Notes under the pieces: generated by a model
Databases searched by the model: none
The model's input: only the letters and a program-made list of their open reading frames with translations
What the model was told of the DNA's origin: nothing
Source: Rhizophagus clarus
Taxonomy: Eukaryota; Glomeromycota; Glomeromycetes; Glomerales; Glomeraceae
Reading direction: 5' to 3'
Length of the DNA: 64,000 nucleotides
NCBI GenBank assembly: GCA_015698045.1
Contig: BLAL01000169.1
Span: 434,001 to 498,000 of the forward strand
Translations under genes and position numbers: made by a program
Part shown: positions 11,900-22,545 of the stretch, piece by piece
Position numbering within the stretch: the stretch's first letter is position 1
Layout of the letters: each line of letters opens with the position of its first letter

Positions 11900-14800
11900 A
11901 TGAGTAATAAAACTTCAGTAGCCGATTTAATAAAACATAATAAAAATTGTAAAAATGAAACCTCTGTTGCTGATTTATTAAAGCCCAAAAAGAAGTATTT
12001 GTATGCATGTAATTGTATTCTTTGTAATGGTGAAGAAGTTGACCCTCGTACTCTAAAGAAACATGCAAAAGACAAACGCCTATGGAAGTTAAACCATAAT
12101 AGAAAAGATCAAGAAAATGCCATTATGACAAGTGAACAAAATCTCACCAGAACAAATTCAAAAAAGCGGAAAATAGATGACCCTGATTCTTTCCAATTAA
12201 ATAATTCAGATAATGAAGAAGGTATACCGCCTGATTCTTTTCCTGATTCATTCCCTGATTCTTTTCAATTAAATGAAGAAGAAAATATAAACACATTTTC
12301 ATCAAACTTTCGTGTTCCTGCATCTAAACTTGATAAAAATGATGATGATAATTATGAAAATGAAGAAGAGACGGATGATAATACAGATCAGGAAAAAGAA
12401 AATGAAGGTGAAAATATTTTCACATCTCTCAAATTTGATAGCGATGAAGTGTTTGTGATGGAAAACTTAAATGATTCGTTGGAAACTGAAATAATTCTAT
12501 GGCTATTTAAATTCCAACAAAGATTTCGCCTTACTGACACGGCAATTGAAGCGTTAATAAAATTCTTACATATTGTACTTACTCGTTTAAATAATTCACA
12601 ATTCAAAAAATTTCCTAACTCCTTATTTAAGGCAAAAGGATATTTGAATATTTTGCAACCAAAAATGCAGTTAGCTGTATGCAATAATTGTCATAAAATG
12701 CATAATGTTGAAGATATTGTCACATATAAGAAAGAAGGAAAAGTCACCATTAAGAATTGCCTACATGAAGAATTTCCAGATAATCCAACACCAAGTCGTC
12801 GTAACCAATGCAACAATCCGCTTACTGTTCTTAAAAAATGTAAAGGAGAAACAATTGCTGTGCCACGTAGTCTTTATCCTAAACCAAGCATTTGTCAGCA
12901 ATTGAGTATGTTATATCAACGACCTGGTTTTGAAAATATGTTGAAACCATCAGGATTTCAAAGAAAAGGAGATATCTATTCAGATATTTATGATGGAAAA
13001 GTATGGAAAACATTTCCATTTGATGGCAGTACCTTTTTTACGCCAGAAACTGCCACAAGCCATCTAGGTCTTCTCTTTAATCTTGACTGGTTCCAGCCAT
13101 TTACCTACACACAACACAGTACTGGTGCAATATATGCATCTATATGCAACCTTCCAAGATCGGAAAGAAATAAGCCTGAAAACATTATATATTTGGGTTT
13201 TTTACCAGGACCAAAAGAGGTAGGATTAGAATGTATCAATCATTATTTGGCCCCTATTGTAGACGAATTTTTAAAACTTTGGAAGGGTTGGAAAGTACCA
13301 AAGACATACCAGTGTCCTGGTGGTTTAAATATAAAGGTTGCATTGATTGTTGGATCATCTGATATACCAGCTACACGAAAGTTGTTTGGTCATGGATCTG
13401 CAGTAATGAAATGCCATAGATGTGAGAAACGTAGTATTTATAGTGGAGAATATAATAAAACTCACTATGGAGGGGATCACAACTATGAGATAAGTACCGC
13501 AGAATCACATAAGAAATATGTTCATGAATGGTTGCAATGTAATTCGAAGAATTCTAGAGATAATCATTTCAAAAAGCATGGTGTGCGCTGGTCTGAATTG
13601 CTTCGTCTTCCATATATGGATCCTATACGTTTTGCTGCAGTGGATCCAATGCATTGCCTTTTCCTTGGTGTAGCAAAATGGATAATCAAATCAATTTTTG
13701 TGAATCAGGGAAAATTAAGTATGGAACAACTTCGGGTAGCACAACAAAGAATGGATCACGTTGAATTACCTTCTGACATCGGTCGCATTCCTCCAAAAAT
13801 TGCTATTGGAAACGATGGCTTTTCTAATTTGACTGCTGATCAATGGAAAACTTTCATCATGATCTATTCGACTAATATTCTATGGGATATGCTAGACAAT
13901 AGCGATAGAAAGATTTTAGGCCATTTTGTTCAGGCATGTAATCTTTTGGCAGCAAGATTCATTACCGAAGATGATTTAAAAGAAGCACAAGAAAGGTTAA
14001 AAGACATGGCTCACCTCATAGAAAACACATATGGGCCAGAATTCATAACAAGTAACATACATTTGGCGCTTCACATTCCTGATTGTTGTCGTGATTATGG
14101 TCCTATATATAGTTATTGGCTTTTTCCATTTGAGAGACTTAATGGATATATAGGTAAAGTCCTGACTTTACATCGATATCTCTTAAATTTTTTAATAAAT
14201 GTATATTTCTTATTATTTAGGATCGTATCCTAACAGTAATCGACAAATAGAGCCTGAACTTATGAAAATCGTCCTCAAGAATACTCTTGTAGATTATCAC
14301 TTAACGTGCAAATGGACATCTGGTCTTCTTGATAAATCTCTTTGCCTTCTTATGGCAAGAAAGACTGTAGGTAGTTTGGCCCTCACAGAAGAAAGGGAAG
14401 AATTGCAGCATTTTCTATCTATGAGACACAATATATCTACGTTTTCCAAGATATATGGTACTGAGACATTACCAGGTCAAATGCTTAAGCCTTCATATTT
14501 CAAAGTTATTATACCTTTAGAATTGCGCAATTTTCTATGTGAATGGTATTCTATATTATATGAAAAAGAACAAGGAGAAATATTAGGATTTATGGACCTG
14601 ATAGTTAATCAGCACGCAAGATTGCAAATTGGCGCTGAAATATTTGGGTCTATGATATCAAGTCTACAAGAAAAAAATGCGACCATATTTGCAAAATGGA
14701 AAGCAGCTAATGATGAATCAATTGATGCATACCCGGGTGAAGTACAATATTACTTTGAGCATACGCTTAGATTTCCTGAAGGACCCAAAACACATCTTCT

Positions 14801-15038
14801 AGCATACGTGAAATGGTATAAATGTGCACCTTCCTCTGATATTCGATTTAAACATAACTTTATGAGACCAGACATATCAAATACGGAATTGTGGAGAACT
14901 GAATACTATGAGGAAGGCTGTGATTCATTGCTACCGGTTCATAGAATATTATGTAAAGCTACAAAATTTAAATATGTTACAATTGGAAAACAAAATTACC
15001 TATCAATAATACCTTTAAATAGAAAATTTAATTTATAA
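11900..15038 (+). CDS. CACTA/EnSpm-like DDE transposase (Transposase_21-like), intact
   Basis: Two exons, 11900-14153 and 14221-15038, joined across a 67-base intron (GTAAAG...TTTAG), give an uninterrupted 1,023-aa frame. The junction restores ERLNGYIGSYPNSN, confirming the splice. Residues 1-60: two TSVADLxK repeats and a CNCILC...H finger. Residues 90-150: acidic, with a repeated DSFPDSF. Near 255-300: a second Cys-rich finger (CNNCHKMHN). Catalytic triad candidates: D about 487 in GSSDIPATRKLFGH, D about 582 in VDPMHCLFLG, and E about 745 in FERLNGYIG. The enzyme should cut at the CACTG ends and reinsert with 3-base duplications, as the flanks show. It is the only transposase in the window that looks functional. 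Confidence 0.95.
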
Positions 15039-15044
15039 ATAAAA

Positions 15045-15580
15045 TGCAGCCATGCAAATTACGTAACGGTGTAAAAAATTTCAAACTTGTTTTTAATAAA
15101 ATGTGATTAGGACGATAAAATGTGGTGAAACATAGTACAATTTGATCATTTGATAGGAAAATTGTGACGAAATCTAATGGCGAAAACCGAAACCTTTTTA
15201 TATAATGGATGACGATTCTGAAAATGACGATTACGAAAAATAATATTAATAATGATGAAAGTGAGGGAGAGAGAGGAAATTTCGACTAAGATGTAGAGGA
15301 CTTGTTGAACGAATTCATCAATGTATATGAAAACGAATAAATTTTATTTATTTAAAGTTGTCGTAATTCAGAATAATTGATATTGTAATATTTTATTATT
15401 TGTAATAAGTTTTCACATTAAAATCTTCGAATATAAGCCTTCAACTGACCCACCCGTGACACACTCACGATATAACTCATTTTTTATTAATAGTTTACCG
15501 CGATACAACCGTGACAAGCCCGCGACATGTCTAGTTATTTCATTATATTAAATCGTGTTACAATTAATAGGGAATTTTTG
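15045..15580. other. Spacer downstream of the transposase
   Basis: Holds a short acidic frame (MDDDSENDDYEK, then stop, near 15204) that may be a degraded gene end. Nothing else supported. Confidence 0.35.
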
Positions 15581-15589
15581 ATGTAACAT

Positions 15590-15829
15590 TGTCTCCAAAG
15601 TATTATGTCATTCCATCCTTTTGTTTATTATAACGAATAAAGTAAGGTTGTAGGCGTAGTAATTTATTTTAAGACTAATGATTCATATGATTAAATCGCA
15701 AAACGAATAATGTCTCCAAAGTATTATGTCATTCCATCCTTTTGTTTATTATAACGAATATAGTAAGGTTGTAGGCGTAGTAATTTATTAGACTTTAATG
15801 ATTCATATGATTAAATCGCAAAAGAATAG
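15590..15829. repeat. Tandem duplication, period 121 bases
   Basis: Two near-identical copies beginning TGTCTCCAAAGTATTATGTC and ending TTAAATCGCAAAA, at about 15590 and 15711. High identity indicates a recent duplication. Confidence 0.9.
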
Positions 15830-15894
15830 GACAAATTAATGAATACAACAAAGAAATGATATAGACCAGTAATAAATTCGATCAAATTCTTATA

Positions 15895-16019
15895 AAAGGA
15901 TAACAAATTTTATCAACCTAACAATTGTTTTTTACGAGATTTTTTATCTTTTCTATTCTAAAAGGATAACAAATTTTATCAACCTAACAATTGTTTTTTT
16001 ACGAGTTTTTTATCTTTTC
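15895..16019. repeat. Tandem duplication, period 66 bases, upstream of the Myb/SANT gene
   Basis: Two copies starting AAAGGATAACAAATTTTATC and ending TTTTATCTTTTCTA. The second copy ends five bases before the ATG at 16024, so the duplication rebuilt the 5' leader of that gene. Confidence 0.9.
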
Positions 16020-16023
16020 TACA

Positions 16024-16689
16024 ATGTGGTCCAAAGATCAGTTAAATTACTTAATTGAAAAAAGAAAAAGTGAAAATGAAAATTATCATCAATTAAATAA
16101 TAACATGAGATACAATTACTGGAAAACTCTTGCGAGTGAAATAAATATTAAATTTGGAACAGATTATTCAGGAAAAAAGTGTAAAGAAAAATTCTACGGA
16201 TTAGTGCGTGCTTATAAGGTATATAAATAAAATATTTCGTATCACTAATATAAATACTAAACATGACATGATTTTATCAGAAAATGAAAAAATATGTAGA
16301 TGGCGATCCCAAGGGTAAGAAAACGATGTTAGGAGAAATGTTTTTCGAAGAATTTAAAGAACATTTCTGGGAAAAACCAAGTAAATATCACAAATATAAA
16401 TATTAAATATTTTTATATTTAAATTTTATTAATTAATTGTTCTTTATTATTAGGAACGAATTATGATATAATTCACGATATTAACGAAAGGTCGAGAGCG
16501 ACGTCCCAGGCGACAACTCCCTTAAATTATTCTCCTCTCTCATCGCCGCCACCACCACCTCCTCCTTATTCACCACCTAATATTATCAATCTAACTTCGC
16601 CACCACCACCACCACCTCCTTCTTCACCACCACCTCCTTCTTCACTACCACCTCCTTCTTCACCACCCAACATTATCAACATAGATTGA
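16024..16689 (+). CDS. Myb/SANT-like (trihelix/MADF-type) DNA-binding protein of CACTA element 1
   Basis: Three exons, 16024-16218, 16281-16380 (exactly 100 nt) and 16454-16689, with GT-AG introns of 62 and 73 bases, give an unbroken 176-aa protein. Residues 1-65 form a SANT-like domain: MWSKDQLNYLIEKRK, MRYNYWKTLASEINIKFG, SGKKCKEKFYGLVRAYKK. The linker KMKKYVDGDPKGKKTMLGEM is basic, followed by FFEEFKEHFWEKP. The C-terminal third is proline-rich (PPPPPPYSPP and PPPPSS repeats). A relative with the same intron positions and the same 100-nt exon lies in the second CACTA element (60408-61013). I infer that it binds element DNA, perhaps the subterminal CGGGTACCCG repeats, as TnpA-type partners do. 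Confidence 0.85.
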
Positions 16690-16779
16690 TAACAACAATG
16701 TGTGTATATAAATTCAATTATTCAAAATTTTAATTGATAACAACAATGTGTGTATATAAATTCAATTATTCAAAATTTT
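16687..16779. repeat. 46-bp tandem duplication at the Myb/SANT stop codon
   Basis: TGATAACAACAATGTGTGTA through TTCAAAATTTTA occurs twice head to tail, starting at the stop codon of the Myb/SANT gene. Confidence 0.85.
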
Positions 16780-16807
16780 ATTACAAATTTTTTTTTTTCA
16801 AATGTAG

Positions 16808-16947
16808 ATGAATTTCCTCTTTGTATCCATTTGCTTTCTGATGAACATCAACAGCTTTCTAGCGAGGCATTAGAAGCTGGACGTATTTGTGCTAACAAAT
16901 ATATTTTAAAATTGGCCAGGGCAAATATTTTTGAGCTAGTATTATAA
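16808..16947 (+). pseudogene. RPL10: Captured exon of ribosomal protein uL16 (RPL10)
   Basis: After an intact acceptor (TTTCAAATGTAG) the frame reads [16 protein letters not shown], then [16 protein letters not shown], then diverges ([14 protein letters not shown]) and stops. Eukaryotic uL16 has [32 protein letters not shown] at this place, so the match is strong over about 33 residues. The rest of uL16 (the HPFHVIRINKMLSCAG region and beyond) is absent, and no upstream uL16 exon was found. It is a single transduplicated exon with its splice acceptor inside CACTA element 1. It could be spliced onto the Myb/SANT transcript or be inert cargo. Confidence 0.88.
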
Positions 16948-16999
16948 TTAATCAATTATAAAAAAATATATATATAATATGAATATAAATAAACTATTT

Positions 17000-17480
17000 A
17001 TTGCTTTATTATATAAGTAAGTTTTTAAATGGTTTGATATTTTCATTTGATATGATATTTTATAATTCATATAAATAAACTTTTCGATGGCTTTTTGAAT
17101 GGAAAAAGAAATTTACAGAAATCGATAATGTTCTTCAAAAGAAATTTTTTTAAATCATTTAAATTACAGTTTGAAATTCAATATTACAGTCAACTTGATA
17201 TATTTATTCCAGTTTGGAACCGTCATGTACTGTACTAGTCATGTTATACTAATATCAATTTAGTTTTCAAACACATTGTTGATCACCAATTAAGTTATTT
17301 TCCTTAAGATTATCATGAAATATCCCAAATTTTTGTTGCGTTTTATCTTAAAAATATAAAATAACTTCTTTTCTCTCTTTTAACAAATATTTTTCTTCAA
17401 ATATTATTTCTATTTTTTCCATAACTCTCTTACTCTTTTTCCGCTCTCTATTGCTTTCATATCCTTCTTGTATATCTTTG
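17000..17480. other. AT-rich spacer in CACTA element 1
   Basis: No gene, repeat or motif supported beyond AT-rich sequence. A T/C-rich tract from about 17380 leads into a GTAAGC donor-like site at 17488. Confidence 0.4.
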
Positions 17481-17763
17481 TTAAAGGTAAGCACGCGCTC
17501 CCTGAGTTTACGCTAGTCACTGCACGTATTATAAAGATTACGGTCTAACTAAAGATAAACTGTCTTAAATATTCCAATAATCTAATATACACGATATACC
17601 AGTATTGCTTCATAGTTTTAATGATACTGCTTACAAGATAGTTAGGAGTCTGTGGGGTTCAAGGAATAGTTGGCTTGGGGTCACATGGAATGCGAACCAG
17701 ATGTCACCTCCTAACTTTTACGTCCTTTATTTATTTATATATTTTTTACAGACTTCAATAATC

Positions 17764-18235
17764 ATGGCTTGTAGACGTTCCTTTACTTCTCGCCGTAAAT
17801 CTACCCTCCGTTTCAGACAAAAGTTAAAGAAGCCAACGTTTATTTGGATATTGCTAAAGGTGAGTGTGGTTCATATTTGGTCATAGCTGCTTGAGTTGAT
17901 TTCTAAAGGGTGACTGCGGACGCGTTGTAAAGATAAATGTCTTACGCTCAGGATGGTTATTATCATCCAGTCCTGAAAGGATCCTGCGAAACACTTGTAC
18001 GCGGTTGTTGAATATTGTGACGTTTATACTTGCTCATCTAGTACTCCTGGATGACCCTTTTATTTTCCTTTCTTTGTTATTATAGGTCATGTTAAACGTA
18101 TCACTCAACTGTCTTCGTCCCAATAAAAGAGAATGTCGTGAACTGGTTAATCTAAAGCGAGCCTTTCTTTCTATTTCTTATGATCCTCGTCATCAACCTC
18201 CGCAAACTTCTTTCAAATTTTGCCAGATTTTATAA
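17764..18235 (+). CDS. Possible spliced 81-aa basic protein, unknown
   Basis: Exon 17764-17859 (32 codons, MACRRSFTSRRKSTLRF...) ends at GTGAGT. After an intron ending TATTATAG, exon 18086-18235 continues in phase (VMLNVSLNCLRPNKRECREL...) to a stop. A TTTACAG acceptor lies just before the ATG, and GGTAAGC donor-like sequence lies at 17487, so a non-coding first exon is plausible. The stretch is less AT-rich than its neighbours. No family recognised. It is strongly basic at the N-terminus. It could be a third element gene, a captured fragment, or a chance frame in a spliced non-coding transcript. Confidence 0.4.
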
Positions 18236-18239
18236 TTTT

Positions 18240-18990
18240 AATTTCTTTGTGTTGATATCATTAGGGCTCTATAAGGCAAGTGCGCTATTCAATGCTTCGC
18301 GCTGAATGGTTTTAATGTAAGGGGTAGGCCGTCACACCTCGACAGATTGTAAGCAATATACGTATCACACGTTAGCAGTCGGGCGATCCCAGCCGCTTTT
18401 ATGTTATTTCACTGTTTCATATTTGAAATACTCGGTATTTCCATTCTTCTGCTAACGCTTGCCAACCCTATTCTTTCCCTTTCTTCTTTTTAGGTTTTCT
18501 CTACTATCTTCTTCTACTGTCCTTCTACTGTCCTTCTTTTCGTAACGTTTTCATATCTCACGTTGTTTTACTCTAAAATAGGGTAAGTAATTAATATCAT
18601 TTATATCTTATTCCCTTCCTTCACCTTTCCTGAACATACGTGCCTTCACTGGCAGGTCCATCTATATACCTTGTGTTATAGGTATATGCGCAAATAAAAT
18701 ACATATTCTTCTGTAGTGAGTTATTCACGATAGGCTAGCCTCCTAAGATATGTATGGGACTGAGTATCGTTACTTGTCTATACACTATCTTATTATTTCA
18801 TCATCAGTCAGTACTTTGTCGCCTTTTATCCTTCGTCAGCAAATTCTTCGTCAGCAAATACTCTATTCGCCAACACTAACTATTAATTACTTACTTTAGT
18901 TATTCCTATAACTAATATATATATATATATACCTCACTTTTAGCACTTTTAGGTTTCCATCGGCATTGTTTTAACTTTCAAAAGTACCTA
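18240..18990 (+). other. Mixed-composition stretch, possibly transcript tail
   Basis: Moderate GC for this window, with donor-like GGGTAAGTAA at 18582 and a TTTTTAG acceptor-like site at about 18494, but no open frame of interest. A (TA)n run is at about 18918. No gene supported. Confidence 0.35.
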
Positions 18991-19034
18991 ATACGGCAAA
19001 TTTTCAATTTTTTTATTTCACTCGTTTCGCTAAT

Positions 19035-19770
19035 AAATTTTTATCGTATAGTATAAACTGAAAAATTTGAATTTTATTAAAAGATATATTTATAATCTGT
19101 AAAATAAAAAATAGCAATACAAATTGATAAAAATTTTGCATTTTTGCATTTTACATATAATTTTGAAAAAGGTGTATGTACATGTTATCTGCTTCGCAAA
19201 GTCATCTATAAGCTCATTGTCGTTGCCATCATCTCTGTCAGAAAGGATAATGTCGTACTTATAAAAAAAAATTAAAATAATAATATTTTAAGTGATAATT
19301 TAAATTTGATTAATAAAATTTTACCCATCGTCGATATCATCATCGCCTTTACGACCACGACCTCCACGACCTCTATGACTACCACGACCACTACGATCAC
19401 CACGATCACTATGACTTGCTGCTAAAAAAAAAGATTAGTATTAATATTTTAAGAAATTCATTTTTAAGTCGTACAAGATCAAGAAAATAAATTTTTGCGC
19501 ATGATACAGTTACGGACCAGAATAGTTCTGCTTCTTTATTGCAGATTGTACGCTAAAAGGTGAAAGTAAGATTCGTGATATTAACGATGATAATATTATC
19601 ATAGCAAAAAATGATAAATAAAATATATAGATAACCGGTACACCCTTTTCAGAATTATATGTAAAATGCATAAAATGCAAAATTTTTATTAATTTTATTG
19701 CTATATTTTATATTCTTTCATTCGTTATTATACTGTACTATATGATAAAATATATTGTTTAAAATTTGTG
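19035..19770. repeat. Imperfect inverted repeat (~140 bp arms) enclosing a small minus-strand gene fragment
   Basis: Left arm (about 19035-19185) and right arm (about 19625-19765) are inverted copies, for example AAAATTTTGCATTTTTGCAT against the complement of ATGCATAAAATGCAAAATTT, with AAAGGTGTA / TACACCCTTT at the inner edges. It resembles an inner transposon or hairpin-forming cassette. No clear target duplication was found. Confidence 0.65.
19150..19600 (-). pseudogene. RGG-rich exon fragment, multi-exon, minus strand
   Basis: An exon at about 19424-19327, bounded by a TTTTTTTAG acceptor and GGTAAAAT donor on the minus strand, reads SHSDRGDRSGRGSHRGRGGR followed by KGDDDIDDG. A further exon reads YDIILSDRDDGNDNELIDDF. 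An upstream piece reads VQSAIKKQNYSG. RGG and acidic tails are typical of RNA-binding proteins (Sm/LSm, fibrillarin-like), but no globular domain is present. Captured host-gene fragments are the likeliest explanation, and the parent gene is unknown. Confidence 0.45.
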
Positions 19771-19789
19771 TAACTGTTCAAATGTTGAC

Positions 19790-20820
19790 CAATTATAATC
19801 AACTTATTATTTAATGATCACATGATTTAATTATTTGTTTATATTGTCATTTTATTTTTTTTTTCTTTTTTCTCTTTAATTTTTTCGCTTACTGTAAGTC
19901 TGTAACCGCTTTCTTTTTTTTACAATATTATCAAATTAACACGTAAAAACACACAAGGTATATTTTTTTATTAATGTTACACTTCTCTTTAACGACGTTT
20001 TTTTACATTTTTTTCTTTATTATATTCAGGAAAAGAACACATAAGGTATATTTTTTATTAACGCTACACTTCTCTTTTCATATGATTATAAATATTTTCT
20101 ATTAACGTCCTCTTGCTAACGTTTCTTTCTTCCTTTTACTAATACTTCTCTTATTAACATATCTGAATTTTCTATCATTTACTTTTCTTAAATTTTACTA
20201 ACGTTTCCACTATCTAATATTTTTCTTCATTGCTATTGTATATATATAGTTATCTTTCATGTTTGCTGTGGTCTGGAACTACCTGAGATTTTTGACTACC
20301 TAGGGATGAAGTTGTAGGGTACTTGTACATTATTTTTCTATTTTCTTTCTTCTACTGTTTCTTTCTTCTATAATTTCTACTAATTATTTTCTTCTACTAA
20401 TTTTTATTTATTTTATTTCTTTCCTACTAACATTTTTTACTACTAACTATTTCTTTTTCTTCTACTAATATTCTTTTTTTATTATTGTTCCTTTTCTAAC
20501 AACCTGTTACTAATAATGTTACTTTCGTTTAATGATCAAATTTGAATATAATGAAAATAAGTAAGCGAACAAGTGAAATCTAATTTCGTTAGTATGCCAC
20601 TTACAGTATAATTGATTTATATAATATAGATTTATTCGCAATTTATTGAATTTAGATTTGATTTTACATAAATGTAGTATTGATTTTACATAGATTGTAA
20701 TTCATATTTTTTGTTTTTAATTAAAAATAAATTTTGAGTTAAAATTATAAATTAATCTGAAAAAATATATATAAATTACAAATTATAATATAAATTCTAT
20801 AATTTTTGCCTGAATTATTA
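19790..20820. other. T/C-rich stretch with CTAAC-like repeats
   Basis: No coding signal. Contains scattered CTAACGTTTC, ACTAAT and TTTCTTCTACTAAT motifs like those in the micro-exon arrays elsewhere, in degraded form. Confidence 0.4.
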
Positions 20821-20829
20821 AAAATATTA

Positions 20830-21200
20830 TACTGCCCGGTATATGTACTTGAACTTTATCGTGTTCATATCGGGTACCAAAATATGTCCATATCGGACAG
20901 CTATAAAATAATTATCGGTGCTATCTGATAAATGTATGATTGGTATACGATATTTATACTATATTTATTACAATATATCGGGTATACAGTAAATAAATGA
21001 TATGTGCCCGATATTATAACTACCCGATATGTGTGAATACTTGTGCGATAACTGTAATATGTATCACCGAATTTCCGCATAAACAATACACATATCGGGT
21101 ACCCGATATGTGTATTATTATCGAATATCATACACATATCCTACAAATATATTACACATATCGGGTACCCGATATGTATCTGCTAGCATCGATTTTGACC
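20830..21200. repeat. Right subterminal repeat region of CACTA element 1
   Basis: At least six ATCGGGTACCCGATATGT-like palindromic motifs and half-sites, matching those at 58080-58450 and 62590-62800. Confidence 0.85.
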
Positions 21201-21959
21201 AGTGTCCATGAAAATAATTAAACAAATTCCACGAAAATAATTAAACAAATTCCACGAAAATAATTAAACAAAGACATAAATGAAGTTAATTACAAAATTA
21301 ATTAAGAAAATACTATGATATTAAACTAATAAACACTACGAAATTAATTAAGCAAATGCCACGAAAATAATTAAATAAAGCCATAAATTTAAGCCACAAA
21401 ATTAATTAAATAAATTCTACGAAATTATTTAAATAGGTGCCATGAAACTAATTAATAAAGCCACACATTTAAGCCACAAAATTAATCAAAATGCCACGAA
21501 TTTAATTAAATCTATGCTATGAATTAAATCTAATATATGCTATAAATTTCTTGATTTACAAAAAAAAAATTGTATAATTTTTATCCAGATTTCAGTTTCT
21601 ATCCGGATATATCCGGATTTTTATCCGAACCGGATTATCTGGATAAAAACCAGATAATTTTTTTAATTTATCCGGATAACAGTTTCTATCCGGATCGAAA
21701 CACTAGCTAATAAAGTAGGTACTATTGTTAAGGATATTGTATGCAACACTTTTTATGTGAATTGAATTAAAATATTGCTGAACATTTTAACTCTTATAAA
21801 GAGATGTTTATTTAAAAATAAATGAACAAGTACATGTAAATTAAATAATTAAAATATAACAACGAAAATAATACAAAAAATATAAAACTCTATAATTTTG
21901 CGATAACTAGTAAACTATAAATAGATAATTATAATTTTACTATAATTTATTCATTTTTG

Positions 21960-22540
21960 GATTTGCTATTCTGATCTAAAAAGTAAATAAATAGAATACT
22001 GTAAATATATTAAGTATAAAGCATCATTATAATATGGAAAGTATTTACCATTTTTGTTAACGTCAATGTTTAATTGAGAAATATCAATTTGTAAGGATTC
22101 TATTAATGGATTATTGGAAAAATTAGTATCTTTTCTAACTAATTTGGAATTTTTTACTATTAATACCTGAAGATTCCATGTTAATAATATTATTTTCTTC
22201 AAAATAATCAACAGGATTTTCTGGTTCAGGAATATCAACTTGTAGGGATTCTAGTTAATGAATTATATAAAATTAGTATCATTTCTAACTAATTTGGAAA
22301 TTTTTTTCTAATAATACCTGAAAATTTCGTGTTAATATTATCATTTTTTCCATAACAATTACTAGAATTTTTTAGGTCAAGAAGATGGTTGTTATTCGAT
22401 TTATAAATATCAATTTGTAATGATTCTATTTGATGATCAAAATCTTATTAGTAATTTAATTGATTTAGAAAATTATTTTTTATGATTATTGTAATTAATA
22501 CCTGAAAATTTCATGCTAATTATATTATCATTTACTTCAT
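21960..22540 (-). other. Decayed repeated 3' exons of the first kinase
   Basis: Three short copies on the minus strand of an exon reading like ESLQIDISQL (near 22079, 22230 and 22406), each with a donor-like site. The same kind of exon occurs behind the second kinase (28697, 28940). They look like duplicated C-terminal tail exons. The frame into them from the kinase seems lost, because the kinase stops at 22546 whereas its sibling continues. Confidence 0.5.
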
Positions 22541-22545
22541 AATAA

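Larger units (their letters stand above)
9754..21204 (+). mobile_element. Autonomous CACTA/EnSpm-like element, 11.45 kb
   Basis: Begins CACTGGTCAAAATC and ends GATTTTGACCAGTG, with a 3-base duplication TCC on both sides (9751-9753, 21205-21207). Both ends hold clustered subterminal motifs of the type ATCGGGTACCCGATATGT, about 230 bases on the left and 370 on the right. It carries an intact Tnp2-like transposase plus several accessory genes and captured fragments. The same ends delimit 58071-62814. A CACTG rather than CACTA end, a 3-base duplication and a DDE enzyme of the Transposase_21 type fit the CACTA (EnSpm/Plavaka) group. Confidence 0.95.
5949..21705 (-). mobile_element. hAT transposon, split by a nested CACTA element
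   Basis: Ends are 13-base terminal inverted repeats, TAGTGTTTCGATC at 5949 and GATCGAAACACTA ending at 21705, flanked by a perfect 8-base duplication GCTAATAA (5941-5948 and 21706-21713), the hallmark of hAT insertion. Subterminal ATCCGGATA-type motifs occur at both ends. A broken hAT transposase lies at 7041-9377 on the minus strand. Subtracting the nested CACTA element (9754-21204) and its 3-base duplication leaves about 4.3 kb, a normal hAT size. The perfect ends argue for a fairly recent insertion even though the transposase has decayed. Confidence 0.93.

Noticed and set aside
20901-21221. Overlapping frames on both strands with YPIC/YRVPDM peptides
   Set aside because: Translation of the palindromic CGGGTACCCGATATGT subterminal repeats.
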